Assembly (NCBI GenBank): GCA_964429135.1
Contig: CAYSAU010000013.1
Location: 36,312-100,311, forward strand
DNA from: CAZSDU01 sp964429135
GTDB lineage: Bacteria; Bacteroidota; Bacteroidia; Bacteroidales; FEN-979
Length of the DNA stretch: 64,000 bases
Direction of reading: 5' to 3'
Notes under the pieces: generated by a model
The model's input: only the letters and a program-made list of their open reading frames with translations
Databases searched by the model: none
Told to the model about the DNA's origin: nothing
Made by a program: the position numbers and the translations under genes
Shown here: positions 25,880 to 34,409 of the stretch, piece after piece
How positions within the stretch are numbered: the stretch's first letter is position 1
Layout: each line of letters opens with the position of its first letter

Positions 25880-27124
25880 ATGGTTCTGATACTACGCCTC
25901 ATAAGGGAAAGCTATGTGTTTGCTTTTCAGGAAATTATCGTCAATAAAGTAAGAACAATTTTATCCTTGCTTGGGATAACCATCGGGATTTTTTGTGTAA
26001 TTTCCGTTTTTACTGTTTTTGATTCCATGGAAAGTGCAATCCGAAAAAGCATTGCATCTCTTGGCAGCAATGTTCTGTTTGTCGAGAAGTGGCCATGGGC
26101 CATGGGGGGAGATTATCCCTGGTGGAAGTACTATCAGCGACCGGAACCTACGCTTGAAGATATGAAGGAAATTGAAAGGAGAAGCTTGCTGAATGATGCT
26201 GTAGCTTTTATGTCGCAGGTGAATAAAACGGTCAAATTCCAGAACAATTACATGGAAAATGTAGGTATATTGGGCGTTTCGCAAGATTTTGACAAGGTGT
26301 GGGGGTTTGAATTATCGGATGGAAGATACTTTTCGCAAATTGAGTCGGCCAGTGGAAAAAGCATTGCCATTATCGGGGCTGATATCGCAAATAATCTATT
26401 CCAGGGATTGGAGCCTGTCGGGCGAAAAGTAAAAGTTTTCGGAAGAAACGTAGAGGTAATTGGGGTAATGAAAAAGGAGGGAGAAGATTTATTCGGGAAT
26501 TCCAATGATAAGGCGGTTTTTTTGCCAATCAATTATTTTAAATCCCTGGTCGATCTGAATGAAATAGGAACAACCATCATTGTTAAAGCAAGGCCTCTTG
26601 TTTCCAATGAAGAACTCAGGGATGAACTGACTGGTATTATGCGTTCCATCAGAAAATTAAAGCCATCGGCAGAGGATAATTTTTCCATCAACGAAACGGA
26701 TATTATTTCAAAGGGTTTTGATAATCTTTTCCGGGTAATTGCTACCGTGGGATGGATTATCGGGGGATTTTCCCTTTTAGTTGGTGGGTTTGGCATTGCC
26801 AATATTATGTTCGTATCCGTTAAAGAGCGTACCAGTATTATTGGTATTCAAAAAGCATTAGGGGCAAAAAATTATTTCATTTTACTTCAATTTCTTTTTG
26901 AAGCTGTTTTTCTTTCGCTGATCGGAGGAATTTTCGGTTTACTGATCATTTTAATGTTGACTGTCATTATTTCCAACACTACTGAATTTCATCTGATTCT
27001 TACCCAGGGTAATATATTGCTCGGGGTGGGGGTATCCGCCTTAATTGGTTTGATTTCCGGGATTATCCCTGCTTATTCAGCTTCAAGGCTTGATCCCGTG
27101 GAAGCGATGAGAACAGCTATTTAG
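25880..27124 (+). CDS. MacB/FtsX-type ABC transporter permease
   Basis: The 414-residue protein has the MacB-family layout: one membrane helix at about residues 22-43 (VRTILSLLGITIGIFCVISVF), a periplasmic MacB_PCD domain of about 220 residues, then three C-terminal helices of the FtsX domain with SVKERTSIIGIQKALGAKNYFILLQF as its cytoplasmic loop. The terminal ISGIIPAYSASRLDPVEAMR is also diagnostic. Such permeases pair with a LolD-like ATPase and a membrane fusion protein for export or signalling. No ATPase gene is adjacent, so it may work with a partner encoded elsewhere. The last four bases are shared with the convergent gene's stop. Confidence 0.9.
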   Translation: MVLILRLIRESYVFAFQEIIVNKVRTILSLLGITIGIFCVISVFTVFDSMESAIRKSIASLGSNVLFVEKWPWAMGGDYPWWKYYQRPEPTLEDMKEIERRSLLNDAVAFMSQVNKTVKFQNNYMENVGILGVSQDFDKVWGFELSDGRYFSQIESASGKSIAIIGADIANNLFQGLEPVGRKVKVFGRNVEVIGVMKKEGEDLFGNSNDKAVFLPINYFKSLVDLNEIGTTIIVKARPLVSNEELRDELTGIMRSIRKLKPSAEDNFSINETDIISKGFDNLFRVIATVGWIIGGFSLLVGGFGIANIMFVSVKERTSIIGIQKALGAKNYFILLQFLFEAVFLSLIGGIFGLLIILMLTVIISNTTEFHLILTQGNILLGVGVSALIGLISGIIPAYSASRLDPVEAMRTAI

Positions 27125-27624
27125 AATGGCCAGAATTGGTTATCGTTCCAAATTTTTTCTTTTAGTTCATTATCCAAATCGTTAAGGATTTTCAGGTGTC
27201 CTTTTTCCCAATCGGCTAGCCAATAATACAAGGACTTTTCGTTGTCATCATCCGTTGCTTCTGCCTGACAGGAATAGACTTCTATGGCTTGTTTTTCAAA
27301 ATCAATGGCGGCGGAAATTGCAGCCGCTTCAAAACCAGCAGAAGAAATTTTATTTTTCATGTCTTCTGATAAAATCAGTTTTGTAAACGCTTCTTGTTCA
27401 AGATCCGGAAGATCCATTTTCATGAAGTGATGGTTCTTTTCGAAGGCAAGGTATTGATCTGAAAGGAATTTGACGTGCTTGGTCTCCTCGTCAGCCATAG
27501 TAAGAAAAATATGCTGAATTTCTTCATCATGAGATTGATCGGCTACCGTTGAATAAAAAGCATGGCCCCTTTTTTCCATCAGAATAGCCATTTTAAGTAT
27601 TTCAAGGGTTTTTGGTGTTTCCAT
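27121..27624 (-). CDS. Rubrerythrin-like ferritin-fold diiron protein
   Basis: The ATG at 27624 begins METPKTLEILKMAILMEKRGHAFY; a TTG seven codons upstream is less likely. About 167 residues. The four-helix ferritin-like fold is indicated by two helix pairs with carboxylate/histidine motifs: E in MEKRGHAFY, DEETKH in helix 2, DFEKQAIEVY in helix 3 and WEKGH in helix 4. There is no C-terminal rubredoxin domain. Proteins of this kind handle peroxide or iron in anaerobes. It is the last gene of the mce-mmdA-oadB-udk run, about 60 bp after udk, which may be chance rather than functional linkage. Confidence 0.75.
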   Translation of the reverse strand: METPKTLEILKMAILMEKRGHAFYSTVADQSHDEEIQHIFLTMADEETKHVKFLSDQYLAFEKNHHFMKMDLPDLEQEAFTKLILSEDMKNKISSAGFEAAAISAAIDFEKQAIEVYSCQAEATDDDNEKSLYYWLADWEKGHLKILNDLDNELKEKIWNDNQFWPF

Positions 27625-27684
27625 AAGATTCGTTTTAAATTCCAAATTTGCAAAAATTTCCTTATATCGCCAAAAAGTAAGTTA

Positions 27685-28320
27685 TTAAGAACTTTTTTGA
27701 ATATGTATTGAAGGATTAAGATGTGACCCTATCCTGGAGGAAAGAATATCGATGGCGACTTTATTCTGACCACCCTGAGGCACAATAATATCTGCATACC
27801 GTTTAGTGGGCTCAATAAATTGCAAGTGCATGGGTTTCACAAATTTGTTATAATGTTCCAAGACCTGCTGGAAAGATCGGCCGCGCTCTTCAATGTCTCG
27901 CCAGATAATTCTCATCAGCCTGTCATCTCCATCGGCATCCACAAATACCTTAATATCCATACTTTTTCTTAACCTCGGATTGGTCAGGACCAAGATGCCT
28001 TCCACGATGATTACTCTGGAAGGCACAACCGGAATACTTTCTTTAGATCTTGCACAGGTTACATAAGAATACATCGGCATTTCAATCGGCCTACCTTCTC
28101 TCAGAGAACACAGATGCCTAATAAGAAGATTCCATTCGATTGAAGAAGGGTGATCAAAATTAATTTTTGCCCGTTCTTCAGCTGATTTATGGCCGTTATC
28201 CTTATAGTAAGCATCCTGGGGAATGATGGTCACTGCTTCTTTTGGCAGTCTTTTGATAATCTGGTTGACCACCGTTGATTTCCCCGATCCGGATCCGCCA
28301 GCAATTCCGATAATCATCAT
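27685..28320 (-). CDS. udk: Uridine kinase
   Basis: The P-loop GIAGGSGSGKST lies at residues 4-15. The blocks IIPQDAYYKD, INFDHPSSIEW and MYSYVTCARSKESIPV with VIIVEGILVL follow, then the lid arginines in DRLMRIIWRDIEERGRS; all match bacterial Udk. The enzyme phosphorylates uridine and cytidine in pyrimidine salvage. The 211-residue length is normal. The ATG at 28320 is directly followed by a second Met, and the gene begins 4 bp after the oadB stop. Translational coupling with the sodium pump genes is therefore likely, although the functions are unrelated. Confidence 0.95.
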   Translation of the reverse strand: MMIIGIAGGSGSGKSTVVNQIIKRLPKEAVTIIPQDAYYKDNGHKSAEERAKINFDHPSSIEWNLLIRHLCSLREGRPIEMPMYSYVTCARSKESIPVVPSRVIIVEGILVLTNPRLRKSMDIKVFVDADGDDRLMRIIWRDIEERGRSFQQVLEHYNKFVKPMHLQFIEPTKRYADIIVPQGGQNKVAIDILSSRIGSHLNPSIHIQKSS

Positions 28321-28324
28321 ATGT

Positions 28325-29677
28325 TTACATCAAATAGCTAAGCAAAATACCTGCGGCAACCGCTGATCCAATAACACCAGCAACATTGGGGGCCATGGCA
28401 TGCATTAATAAATGATTGGAGGGATCGGCTTTCAATCCTTCCATCTGTGATACCCTGGCAGAATCGGGGACTGCAGAAACTCCAGCTGATCCGATTAATG
28501 GATTGATCTGATTTTCAGGTTTTAAGAATAGGTTCATTATTTTAGCAAATAGAACCCCGCCTGCTGTAGCAAAAATGAACGACAATGCGCCGAGAACAAA
28601 AATAAGAATAGACTGAGGTGTAAGGAAAATATCTGCCTGAGTACTGGCGCCAACCGTAAGTCCAATTAAAATGGTGACAATATCAATCAAGGGGTTGCTT
28701 GCGGTATTGGCTAATCTTTTGGTAACGCCTGATTCTTTCAGAATATTTCCAAAAAACAGCATGCCTAACAGCGGGAGAGCGCTGGGGGCAATAAAAGTGG
28801 TGAAGATCAAACCAATAATCGGAAACAATATTTTCTCCTGTTTTGACACCTGACGTGGCGGTTTCATTCTGATTTTTCTTTCCCTTTTCGAGGTTAAAAG
28901 CCTCATAATAGGGGGTTGGATAACAGGAACCAATGCCATATAAGAGTATGCTGCGATAGCAATGGGGCCGATCAGGTTCTTTACAACTTCTCCATTGGCC
29001 AGAATATTTATTCCGTTTGCCAGTTTGGAGGAAAGAAAAATTGCCGTTGGGCCATCTGCACCCCCAATTATCGCAATTGCCCCGGCTTCCGGAGGATAAA
29101 ACCCAAGGATAAGAGCTCCCATGAAGGTGAGAAAAATTCCAAGTTGTGCTGCAGCTCCCAGTAAAATCAGTTTGGGGTTTGAAATCAAAGATGAAAAATC
29201 TGTCATGGCGCCGATTCCAAGGAAAATCAAAGGAGGATAAACCCCCTTGATCACTCCAAAATAAAGGTAGTTCAACACGCTCCCGGGTTCATAAATTCCT
29301 ATTTGAAGATTGGCACCATGAAAAAATGGAATATTGCCGACAATAATGCCCGTCCCGATAGGAACGAGTAAAAGGGGTTCATATTCATAGCGAATGGCAA
29401 GAAAGATAAAAATCAAGCCCACGACAATCATCACCAGGTTGCCCCATACCAAATTGGCAAAACCGGTATAGCTCCAGAATTTTTCAAGACCACTTTGTAC
29501 GCCAATGGGGGATGGAGCGGCTGTGGTTCCCAAGGTAGAAGACACGTTGTTAAGGTCTGAACCAAGTACAGGAATAAGGATGGGTTTAACCATAAACAGC
29601 AAAAAAATTATCCCCATAACCACCAGGAATTTTTTTAATGGTGGTTTAGGCTGTGTGCCAAGATTAGGAATTTTCAT
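28325..29677 (-). CDS. Na+-translocating decarboxylase beta subunit (OadB/MmdB/GcdB)
   Basis: This multi-membrane-helix protein performs the carboxybiotin decarboxylation and couples it to sodium export. The family blocks IIGGADGPTAIFLSSKLA and NPLIGSAGVSAVPDSARVSQ, together with HAMAPNVAGVIGSAVAAG, are intact. These contain the aspartate and serine positions tied to Na+ binding. At 450 residues it is somewhat longer than the 370-430 usual, the extra being an N-terminal helix plus loop. It lies 12 bp after the biotin carrier gene and completes the set mmdA-oadG-carrier-oadB. Given mmdA and mce, its substrate is most likely methylmalonyl-CoA. Confidence 0.93.
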   Translation of the reverse strand: MKIPNLGTQPKPPLKKFLVVMGIIFLLFMVKPILIPVLGSDLNNVSSTLGTTAAPSPIGVQSGLEKFWSYTGFANLVWGNLVMIVVGLIFIFLAIRYEYEPLLLVPIGTGIIVGNIPFFHGANLQIGIYEPGSVLNYLYFGVIKGVYPPLIFLGIGAMTDFSSLISNPKLILLGAAAQLGIFLTFMGALILGFYPPEAGAIAIIGGADGPTAIFLSSKLANGINILANGEVVKNLIGPIAIAAYSYMALVPVIQPPIMRLLTSKRERKIRMKPPRQVSKQEKILFPIIGLIFTTFIAPSALPLLGMLFFGNILKESGVTKRLANTASNPLIDIVTILIGLTVGASTQADIFLTPQSILIFVLGALSFIFATAGGVLFAKIMNLFLKPENQINPLIGSAGVSAVPDSARVSQMEGLKADPSNHLLMHAMAPNVAGVIGSAVAAGILLSYLM

Positions 29678-29689
29678 GGGCAGAAAAAG

Positions 29690-30121
29690 TTATTCAATTT
29701 CGACTAAAACATCATTTTGTAACACTGTATCCCCAGGTTTGACACGGACTGATCGGATGTTGCCATCTTTTTCAGAAAGAACGTTATTTTCCATTTTCAT
29801 GGCTTCCATGGTCAGCAATTTCTGACCCATGATCACTTTATCCCCTTCTTTGACTAAAACACTAATGATGGTACCGGGAAGGGGAGATTTTACTGCCAGG
29901 TTGGTGGTCCGTGAAGGTGATTTAGGGATCCGTGTTTCTTTCCCCTTTGGCTGTGGAGCTTCGGCACGAACCAGCGTTGGTGTTTTGGTCATTTTAAGAT
30001 CCCGGTGAACTTCAACATCATAGGGTGTTCCGTTAACTTCCACCTTGGCGATATTTTCTTCGAATCCCAGTATTTCCACTTCGTATACATTCCCGGAAAT
30101 GGTAAATTTAAATTTTTTCAT
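29690..30121 (-). CDS. Biotin carboxyl carrier subunit of methylmalonyl-CoA decarboxylase
   Basis: The C-terminal 75 residues are a biotinyl domain with the acceptor motif MEAMKMEN (K109) and the flanking PLPGTI and VKPGDTVLQNDVLVEIE. The N-terminal 60 residues form a small domain seen in Bacteroidota homologues (FTISGNVYEVEI...GTPYDVEV), joined by a basic Pro-containing linker. The carboxybiotin arm shuttles CO2 between the MmdA carboxyltransferase and the membrane beta subunit. The length is 143 residues. The gene sits between oadG and oadB with gaps of 29 and 12 bp, so all are probably one transcript. Confidence 0.92.
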   Translation of the reverse strand: MKKFKFTISGNVYEVEILGFEENIAKVEVNGTPYDVEVHRDLKMTKTPTLVRAEAPQPKGKETRIPKSPSRTTNLAVKSPLPGTIISVLVKEGDKVIMGQKLLTMEAMKMENNVLSEKDGNIRSVRVKPGDTVLQNDVLVEIE

Positions 30122-30150
30122 TGGTATTTCGTTTACACATTAGAATGATA

Positions 30151-30531
30151 TTAACCACGCCTGTTAAAGTCTATGATTCCGTAAATTTTCGAACTCCAAG
30201 GAGAATAGTTTCTGGATACTTTTTTTACCGTCATCACGTATTTCTCTTCGTCATGCAATTCTGTGAAATAAAGATATAACGCAGTGCAGATTGCGGCATT
30301 TTCATCGGCAGTTATAGAAACCTGTGGAATCCTTTCATCCGAATTTTCTGTTTTTTGAGATCTGCGCAATTTTATTCTCACCACGAGTTTTTGAATGGTG
30401 GTAATCCTCCCGATTACAATCACAAGAATGATGAGGGCAACAAATACTACAAGATATCCCACTACGGTGATAATAACGGCAAGCTGATCAATATTTGACA
30501 AATTAAAAGTAATCTTTTCACAAAGAATCAT
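30151..30531 (-). CDS. OadG-type small membrane subunit of the decarboxylase pump
   Basis: A single membrane helix (about residues 18-42, AVIITVVGYLVVFVALIILVIV) is followed by a basic cytoplasmic stretch and a variable tail. This is the topology of the gamma/delta subunit that joins the carboxyltransferase to the membrane beta subunit. The 126-residue length is usual for the Bacteroidota type. The tail ends SPWSSKIYGIIDFNRRG, similar in kind to known OadG-family ends in this phylum. Identification relies on its position between mmdA and the biotin carrier. Confidence 0.8.
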   Translation of the reverse strand: MILCEKITFNLSNIDQLAVIITVVGYLVVFVALIILVIVIGRITTIQKLVVRIKLRRSQKTENSDERIPQVSITADENAAICTALYLYFTELHDEEKYVMTVKKVSRNYSPWSSKIYGIIDFNRRG

Positions 30532-30549
30532 AATTCTGGTTTTGGTTGA

Positions 30550-32109
30550 TTAAAGTGGAATATTGCTGTGTTTTTTAGGTGGCATTCTGTCTTTTTTGGT
30601 TTGAAGTGTCTGGAGGGCGCGTATTATTCTGAAACGGGTATTTCTTGGTTCAATGACATCATCAATAAACCCATATTTGGCCGCGTCATAGGGATTGGCA
30701 AATTTGCTTTTATATTCCAATTCTTTTTCTGTGACATATTTCACTTTTTCCCTGGCATCCTGGATTTCGTTGATTTTTTTTCCTTCCAAAATTTCAATGG
30801 CTCCTTTGGGTCCCATCACAGCGATTTCTGCTGAGGGCCAAGCATAATTCATGTCAGCCTTTAATTGTTTGCATCCCATCACGTCATGGGCCCCTCCATA
30901 AGATTTTCTCAACGTGATAGTAATCTTGGGAACCGTTGCTTCTCCATATGCAAACAAAAGTTTTGCACCATGAATGATAATTCCTCCATATTCCTGAGCA
31001 CTCCCGGGCAGAAACCCAGGAACATCAACCAGTGTGATGATTGGTATGTTAAAAGCATCACAGAAGCGAACAAAACGAGCTGCTTTTTTTGAAGCTTCAA
31101 TATCCAGGACTCCTGCCAGGAAATTGGGCTGATTGGCTACTATACCACAGGGGATACCATTGAATTTTGCAAATCCCACCACAATGTTTTTGGCATAATG
31201 CTGGTGAATTTCAAGAAATTGTTGTTCATCCACAATACGATATATGATATCCTTGACATCATAAGGTTGATTCGGATTTGAAGGAATAATTTCATTTAAA
31301 GAATCTTCAACCCTGTCGATCGGATCCTTACATTCAGTAGCGATTGGATCTTCCAGATTATTTTGCGGCAAATATTCGATTAGTTTGCGAATCAGTAATA
31401 TTCCTTCGTCCTCGTTTTCAGTCCGGAAATGGGCTACGCCAGATTTAGTGGAATGAATAGAAGCCCCGCCCAGATCTTCCGTAGTAATATCCTCACCTGT
31501 AACCGTTTTCGTGACCTTGGGACCAGTTACAAACATATAGCTGGAATTTTCGCTCATGATCACAAAGTCGGTCAATGCAGGGGAGTATACAGCTCCACCG
31601 GCACATGGACCAAAAATTGCTGAAATTTGAGGAATCACCCCAGAGGCAGCAATATTTCTCATGAAAATTTCGGCATAACCTGCCAGGGAATTCACTCCTT
31701 CCTGGATACGGGCGCCACCACTGTCATTAATTCCTATCACAGGTGCACCCACTTTCATGGCTTGATCCATGATTTTACAAATTTTCCGGGCAAATGTTTC
31801 CGACAAGGATCCTCCGAAAACAGTAAAATCCTGTGAAAAAACGAAAACAACGCGACCATCTATGGTCCCACGGCCGGTCACCACTCCATCTCCAAGATAA
31901 TGTTCCTTTTCCAGTCCGAAATCCGTACAGCGGTGGGTTACAAACATATCATATTCTTCAAAACTACCTTCGTCAAGTAATTTTTCTATTCTTTCCCGAG
32001 CGGTTAGCTTTCCTTTTTTATGTTGTGATTTAATCCTCTCTTCGCCTCCGCCAAGCTTTGCTTTTTCACGTTTCTCAAGAAGTTCGGTAATTTTATTTTC
32101 GATTGCCAT
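30550..32109 (-). CDS. mmdA: Methylmalonyl-CoA decarboxylase / acyl-CoA carboxyltransferase alpha subunit
   Basis: The 519 residues form the two crotonase-like halves of the carboxyltransferase family. The N half has GGSLSETFARKI and INDSGGARIQEGV, which form an oxyanion hole. The C half has FLAGVLDIEASKKAARFVRFCDAF, DVPGFLPGSAQEYGGIIIHG and the AYGGAHDVM-type segment KSYGGAHDVMG. It moves the carboxyl group from methylmalonyl-CoA to biotin in the reverse sense of propionyl-CoA carboxylase. The downstream oadG, carrier and oadB genes make the sodium-pump role the better reading than a biosynthetic carboxylase. No biotin carboxylase gene is nearby, which agrees. Confidence 0.93.
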   Translation of the reverse strand: MAIENKITELLEKREKAKLGGGEERIKSQHKKGKLTARERIEKLLDEGSFEEYDMFVTHRCTDFGLEKEHYLGDGVVTGRGTIDGRVVFVFSQDFTVFGGSLSETFARKICKIMDQAMKVGAPVIGINDSGGARIQEGVNSLAGYAEIFMRNIAASGVIPQISAIFGPCAGGAVYSPALTDFVIMSENSSYMFVTGPKVTKTVTGEDITTEDLGGASIHSTKSGVAHFRTENEDEGILLIRKLIEYLPQNNLEDPIATECKDPIDRVEDSLNEIIPSNPNQPYDVKDIIYRIVDEQQFLEIHQHYAKNIVVGFAKFNGIPCGIVANQPNFLAGVLDIEASKKAARFVRFCDAFNIPIITLVDVPGFLPGSAQEYGGIIIHGAKLLFAYGEATVPKITITLRKSYGGAHDVMGCKQLKADMNYAWPSAEIAVMGPKGAIEILEGKKINEIQDAREKVKYVTEKELEYKSKFANPYDAAKYGFIDDVIEPRNTRFRIIRALQTLQTKKDRMPPKKHSNIPL

Positions 32110-32151
32110 AGGGGGAAAATAATTACAATTTATGATCGTATTGAAACTAAA

Positions 32152-32553
32152 TTATTTGCTGCAGAATTCTATCAGTACACCATGGGTGGATTTAGGATGT
32201 AAAAAGCCAATGCTCAGGCCTTCAGCACCTTTTCGGGAAACTTTATCAATCAGCGACAAACCCTGTGTTTCGGCTTCCTTTAAGGATTGATCTGCATTCT
32301 CAACCGCCAAAGCCATATGATGAATTCCCTCTCCTTTCTTCTCCAAGAATTTCCCAACCGGGCCTTCCGGATCTGTCGATTCTAATAATTCTATTTTCGT
32401 TTGTCCTATTTTAAAAAATGCAGTTCTTACCTTTTGATCTTTTATTTCTTCAATCGAATAACATGAGGTTCCCAGTAATTGTTCATAATAGGGAATACTT
32501 TCTTCAAGATTGGCGACAGCAATTCCAAGATGTTCAATATGAGTTGGTTTCAT
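32152..32553 (-). CDS. mce: Methylmalonyl-CoA epimerase
   Basis: The 133 residues are a VOC (glyoxalase/bleomycin) fold of normal epimerase length. It starts MKPTHIEHLGIAV (metal-ligand H8). IELLESTDPEGPVGKFLEKKGEGIHHMALAV carries the next ligand histidine and the catalytic glutamate region, and LHPKSTHGVLIEF the last ligand glutamate. It interconverts the (R) and (S) forms of methylmalonyl-CoA, supplying the isomer used by the downstream decarboxylase. It is the first gene of the propionate operon and has a -7 box 27 bp upstream. Confidence 0.95.
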   Translation of the reverse strand: MKPTHIEHLGIAVANLEESIPYYEQLLGTSCYSIEEIKDQKVRTAFFKIGQTKIELLESTDPEGPVGKFLEKKGEGIHHMALAVENADQSLKEAETQGLSLIDKVSRKGAEGLSIGFLHPKSTHGVLIEFCSK

Positions 32554-32580
32554 AATTTATTTGTTATTTTCTTCACAGCA

Positions 32581-32588
32581 CAAAGTTA
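32581..32588 (-). promoter_or_regulatory. -7 box (TAACTTTG) for the mce-mmdA operon
   Basis: Perfect TAnnTTTG on the minus strand, 27 bases before the mce ATG. A TTG at 32616-32614 lies 25 bases upstream, slightly more than usual. Confidence 0.55.
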
Positions 32589-32766
32589 AGTAGTTTTTAT
32601 GAGACCTAAAAGTCAATCTTTATTCTCCATAAAAAAACCAAATTTTATCGCAGCCTGCTGGGAAAGATGATTTACTGAGTATGGTTTTTACATTAAAGCT
32701 GATTGAATATTCATTTACCTAATTTTATCCCGATTTTTGTATCTTACCGCCAGTAATCCGAATCAC

Positions 32767-33243
32767 ATGAAAAATCTTGAAATAGAACGAAAATTTCTGG
32801 TAAACAAGGAGATGTGGGATTGCGTCGTCAAACCTCCTGGCATTAAATATAGCCAGGGTTATCTTGGAATTGACGAAGACAAGATCATCCGGGTAAGAAT
32901 TGCCGGTGGCAAGGGATTCCTAACCATCAAAGGAAAGTCAACTACCTTTTCTCACCCCGAGTACGAATATTCCATTCCTCCTGATGAGGCGATGGAGTTG
33001 ATCAGTAAATACACCCGTCAGTCGGTTGAAAAAGTCCGTTACCGTATACCTTTTGGCTCTCATCTTTTCGAAGTTGATGTGTTTTGCGGTGGAAATGAAG
33101 GGTTGATAATAGCCGAAATAGAACTTTTTAATCCTGAAGAAGTGTTTGAAATACCTGAGTGGTTATCGACAGAAGTCACAGGTGATGAGCGATATTATAA
33201 TGCTTATCTTTCGCTTCATCCTTATACAGAATGGAAAAAATAA
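32767..33243 (+). CDS. CYTH domain protein (triphosphate tunnel metalloenzyme)
   Basis: The ATG at 32767 starts MKNLEIERKFLV with the ExExK signature (E5, E7, K9) that opens the CYTH fold. The longer frame from 32737 lacks this context and is rejected. Later blocks RVRIAGGKGFLTIKGK, VEKVRYRIPFG and FEVDVFCGGNEGLIIAEIE supply the alternating Arg/Lys/Glu residues lining the tunnel. The length is 158 residues. Bacterial CYTH proteins hydrolyse inorganic triphosphate or other triphosphates. The substrate cannot be told from sequence. A hairpin 4 bp after the stop separates it from tRNA-Ala. Confidence 0.92.
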   Translation: MKNLEIERKFLVNKEMWDCVVKPPGIKYSQGYLGIDEDKIIRVRIAGGKGFLTIKGKSTTFSHPEYEYSIPPDEAMELISKYTRQSVEKVRYRIPFGSHLFEVDVFCGGNEGLIIAEIELFNPEEVFEIPEWLSTEVTGDERYYNAYLSLHPYTEWKK

Positions 33244-33246
33244 AAA

Positions 33247-33270
33247 AACCTGTCAATGGTCTGGCAGGTT
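33247..33270. terminator. Hairpin terminator between the CYTH gene and tRNA-Ala
   Basis: AACCTGTCA pairs with TGGCAGGTT (one T-G pair) around a 6-base loop. On the minus strand the stem is followed by seven T, making it the tRNA-Ala terminator; it can also end the CYTH gene. Its design mirrors the gltX/tRNA-Gln hairpin. Confidence 0.8.
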
Positions 33271-33274
33271 GAAG

Positions 33275-33348
33275 TGGAGAATAGGGGAGTCGAACCCCTG
33301 ACCTTTAGACTGCCAGTCTAACGCTCTAGCCAACTGAGCTAATTCCCC
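33275..33348 (-). tRNA. tRNA-Ala (anticodon GGC)
   Basis: Minus strand acceptor GGGGAAT pairs with ATTCTCC and contains the G3-U70 wobble that identifies tRNA-Ala. The anticodon loop CTGGCAG gives GGC, reading GCC. The D arm is AGCTCAGTTGGCTAGAGC and the T arm GGGGTTCGACTCCCC. CCA is not encoded. A -7 box lies 9 bases upstream. Confidence 0.95.
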
Positions 33349-33357
33349 AAAGGATGG

Positions 33358-33365
33358 CAAAAGTA
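33358..33365 (-). promoter_or_regulatory. -7 box (TACTTTTG) for tRNA-Ala
   Basis: Fits TAnnTTTG and ends 9 bases before the tRNA 5' end, the same spacing as at tRNA-Gln. Confidence 0.55.
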
Positions 33366-33385
33366 ATAAAAATATTTGACATGTT

Positions 33386-33949
33386 ATGAAACGACTTTTT
33401 GCTGCCATAAAAATTCAACCTGATGCTGACTTTTTACACTCTATTCAAACTTTAAAAACAAGTCTGAATCATGAATCCATAAAATGGGTTGAAACACAAA
33501 ATATCCATATTACCTTAAAATTTTTTGGTGAAACACCTGAAAATCATCTTCGGGACATCAACAGAATTTTAGACCACCTGGCAAAACAACATTCGTCTTT
33601 TCATATACAGTTAAAGGGTTTGGGTATTTTTGGAAGTACTTATACCCCGCGGGTTATTTGGGTAGGAATAACTCCTTATTTCAATTTATCAGAGTTCATG
33701 AAAACCCTTCATGAATCTTTTATTTATGAGGCATTTCCGACTGATCATCAGAATTTTGTGCCACACCTGACGCTTGGAAGAATTAAAATGCTGAAAGACA
33801 AAATATTTTTTCAAAAAGTGCTGAATCAATATCAAGACATCTGTTCTTTACCTTTAAAAGTAAATTGCCTCACTCTGTTTGAAAGCATCCTTAAAAGAGA
33901 AGGACCGGAATATATCGTTTTGAAAAATCACTTTTTTAAGGATATTTAG
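33386..33949 (+). CDS. thpR: RNA 2',3'-cyclic phosphodiesterase (ThpR / 2'-5' RNA ligase family)
   Basis: The 187 residues carry the two HxTx catalytic motifs of the 2H phosphoesterases: HITLKFFGE (H41) and HLTLGR (about H127). The N-terminus KRLFAAIKI is the usual first strand. The family hydrolyses 2',3'-cyclic phosphate ends of RNA and can join tRNA halves in vitro; its physiological role is unclear. The gene is monocistronic, beginning 37 bp upstream of (and divergent from) tRNA-Ala. It ends before a strong hairpin facing the next, convergent gene. Confidence 0.92.
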   Translation: MKRLFAAIKIQPDADFLHSIQTLKTSLNHESIKWVETQNIHITLKFFGETPENHLRDINRILDHLAKQHSSFHIQLKGLGIFGSTYTPRVIWVGITPYFNLSEFMKTLHESFIYEAFPTDHQNFVPHLTLGRIKMLKDKIFFQKVLNQYQDICSLPLKVNCLTLFESILKREGPEYIVLKNHFFKDI

Positions 33950-33953
33950 TCCT

Positions 33954-33982
33954 AACCCACTCTTATGCATTAAGAGTGGGTT
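33954..33982. terminator. 12-bp perfect hairpin between convergent genes
   Basis: AACCCACTCTTA pairs exactly with TAAGAGTGGGTT around a 5-base loop, 4 bp after the thpR stop. The plus-strand downstream tract is A-rich rather than T-rich, so intrinsic termination is uncertain, but the position between convergent genes fits a two-way terminator. Confidence 0.5.
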
Positions 33983-33990
33983 GAAAAAAA

Positions 33991-34329
33991 CTATTCTTTA
34001 CTTTTAGGCGGTTCCGGAAATTTCCGGGCAATCAGGTGAAAAAGAACAAGGCCTATGCCGCCAAAGAGGCAAATCATCGAAAAAAAGGCTGGTTCTTCAT
34101 CTAAGCAGGAATAAACGGCAAGTACTTTGCCCATTAAAATGCCTATACCAATACCAATTAAAAGCAGTCCCCATTTCAGAGAAGCGGGTTCGTTTTTTTT
34201 GGATTCAAAAATACTTGCATCTGCTCCTTTTGTGATGAGTGTCATTCTTTCTTTTTTTCTTATTACCAGATATACAATTCCGTAAATCATGGCAAAGAAA
34301 GCGATCGGGATTAAAAATTCTGAGTTCAT
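33991..34329 (-). CDS. Small membrane protein, DUF6249-like
   Basis: The 112-residue protein has an N-terminal membrane helix (IPIAFFAMIYGIVYLVI), a short cytoplasmic segment with RKKERMTLITKGADASIF, and two further helices (LLLIGIGIGILMGKVLAV and FSMICLFGGIGLVLFHLIA). The motif RxxLIxKGADAS before two helices matches a widespread Bacteroidota family of small membrane proteins that I associate with DUF6249. Its function is unknown. An ECF sigma factor and its possible anti-sigma partner lie 3 kb away but are separated by a large secreted-protein gene. The coding call is safe; the family name is less so. Confidence 0.65.
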   Translation of the reverse strand: MNSEFLIPIAFFAMIYGIVYLVIRKKERMTLITKGADASIFESKKNEPASLKWGLLLIGIGIGILMGKVLAVYSCLDEEPAFFSMICLFGGIGLVLFHLIARKFPEPPKSKE

Positions 34330-34409
34330 TTCCGTTTTTTTAAGGTTTTCTGTTTACGCTCACTTTGACGCCAAGATAATATACGGGTTACAATTTTTGT
34401 CGGGTTACT

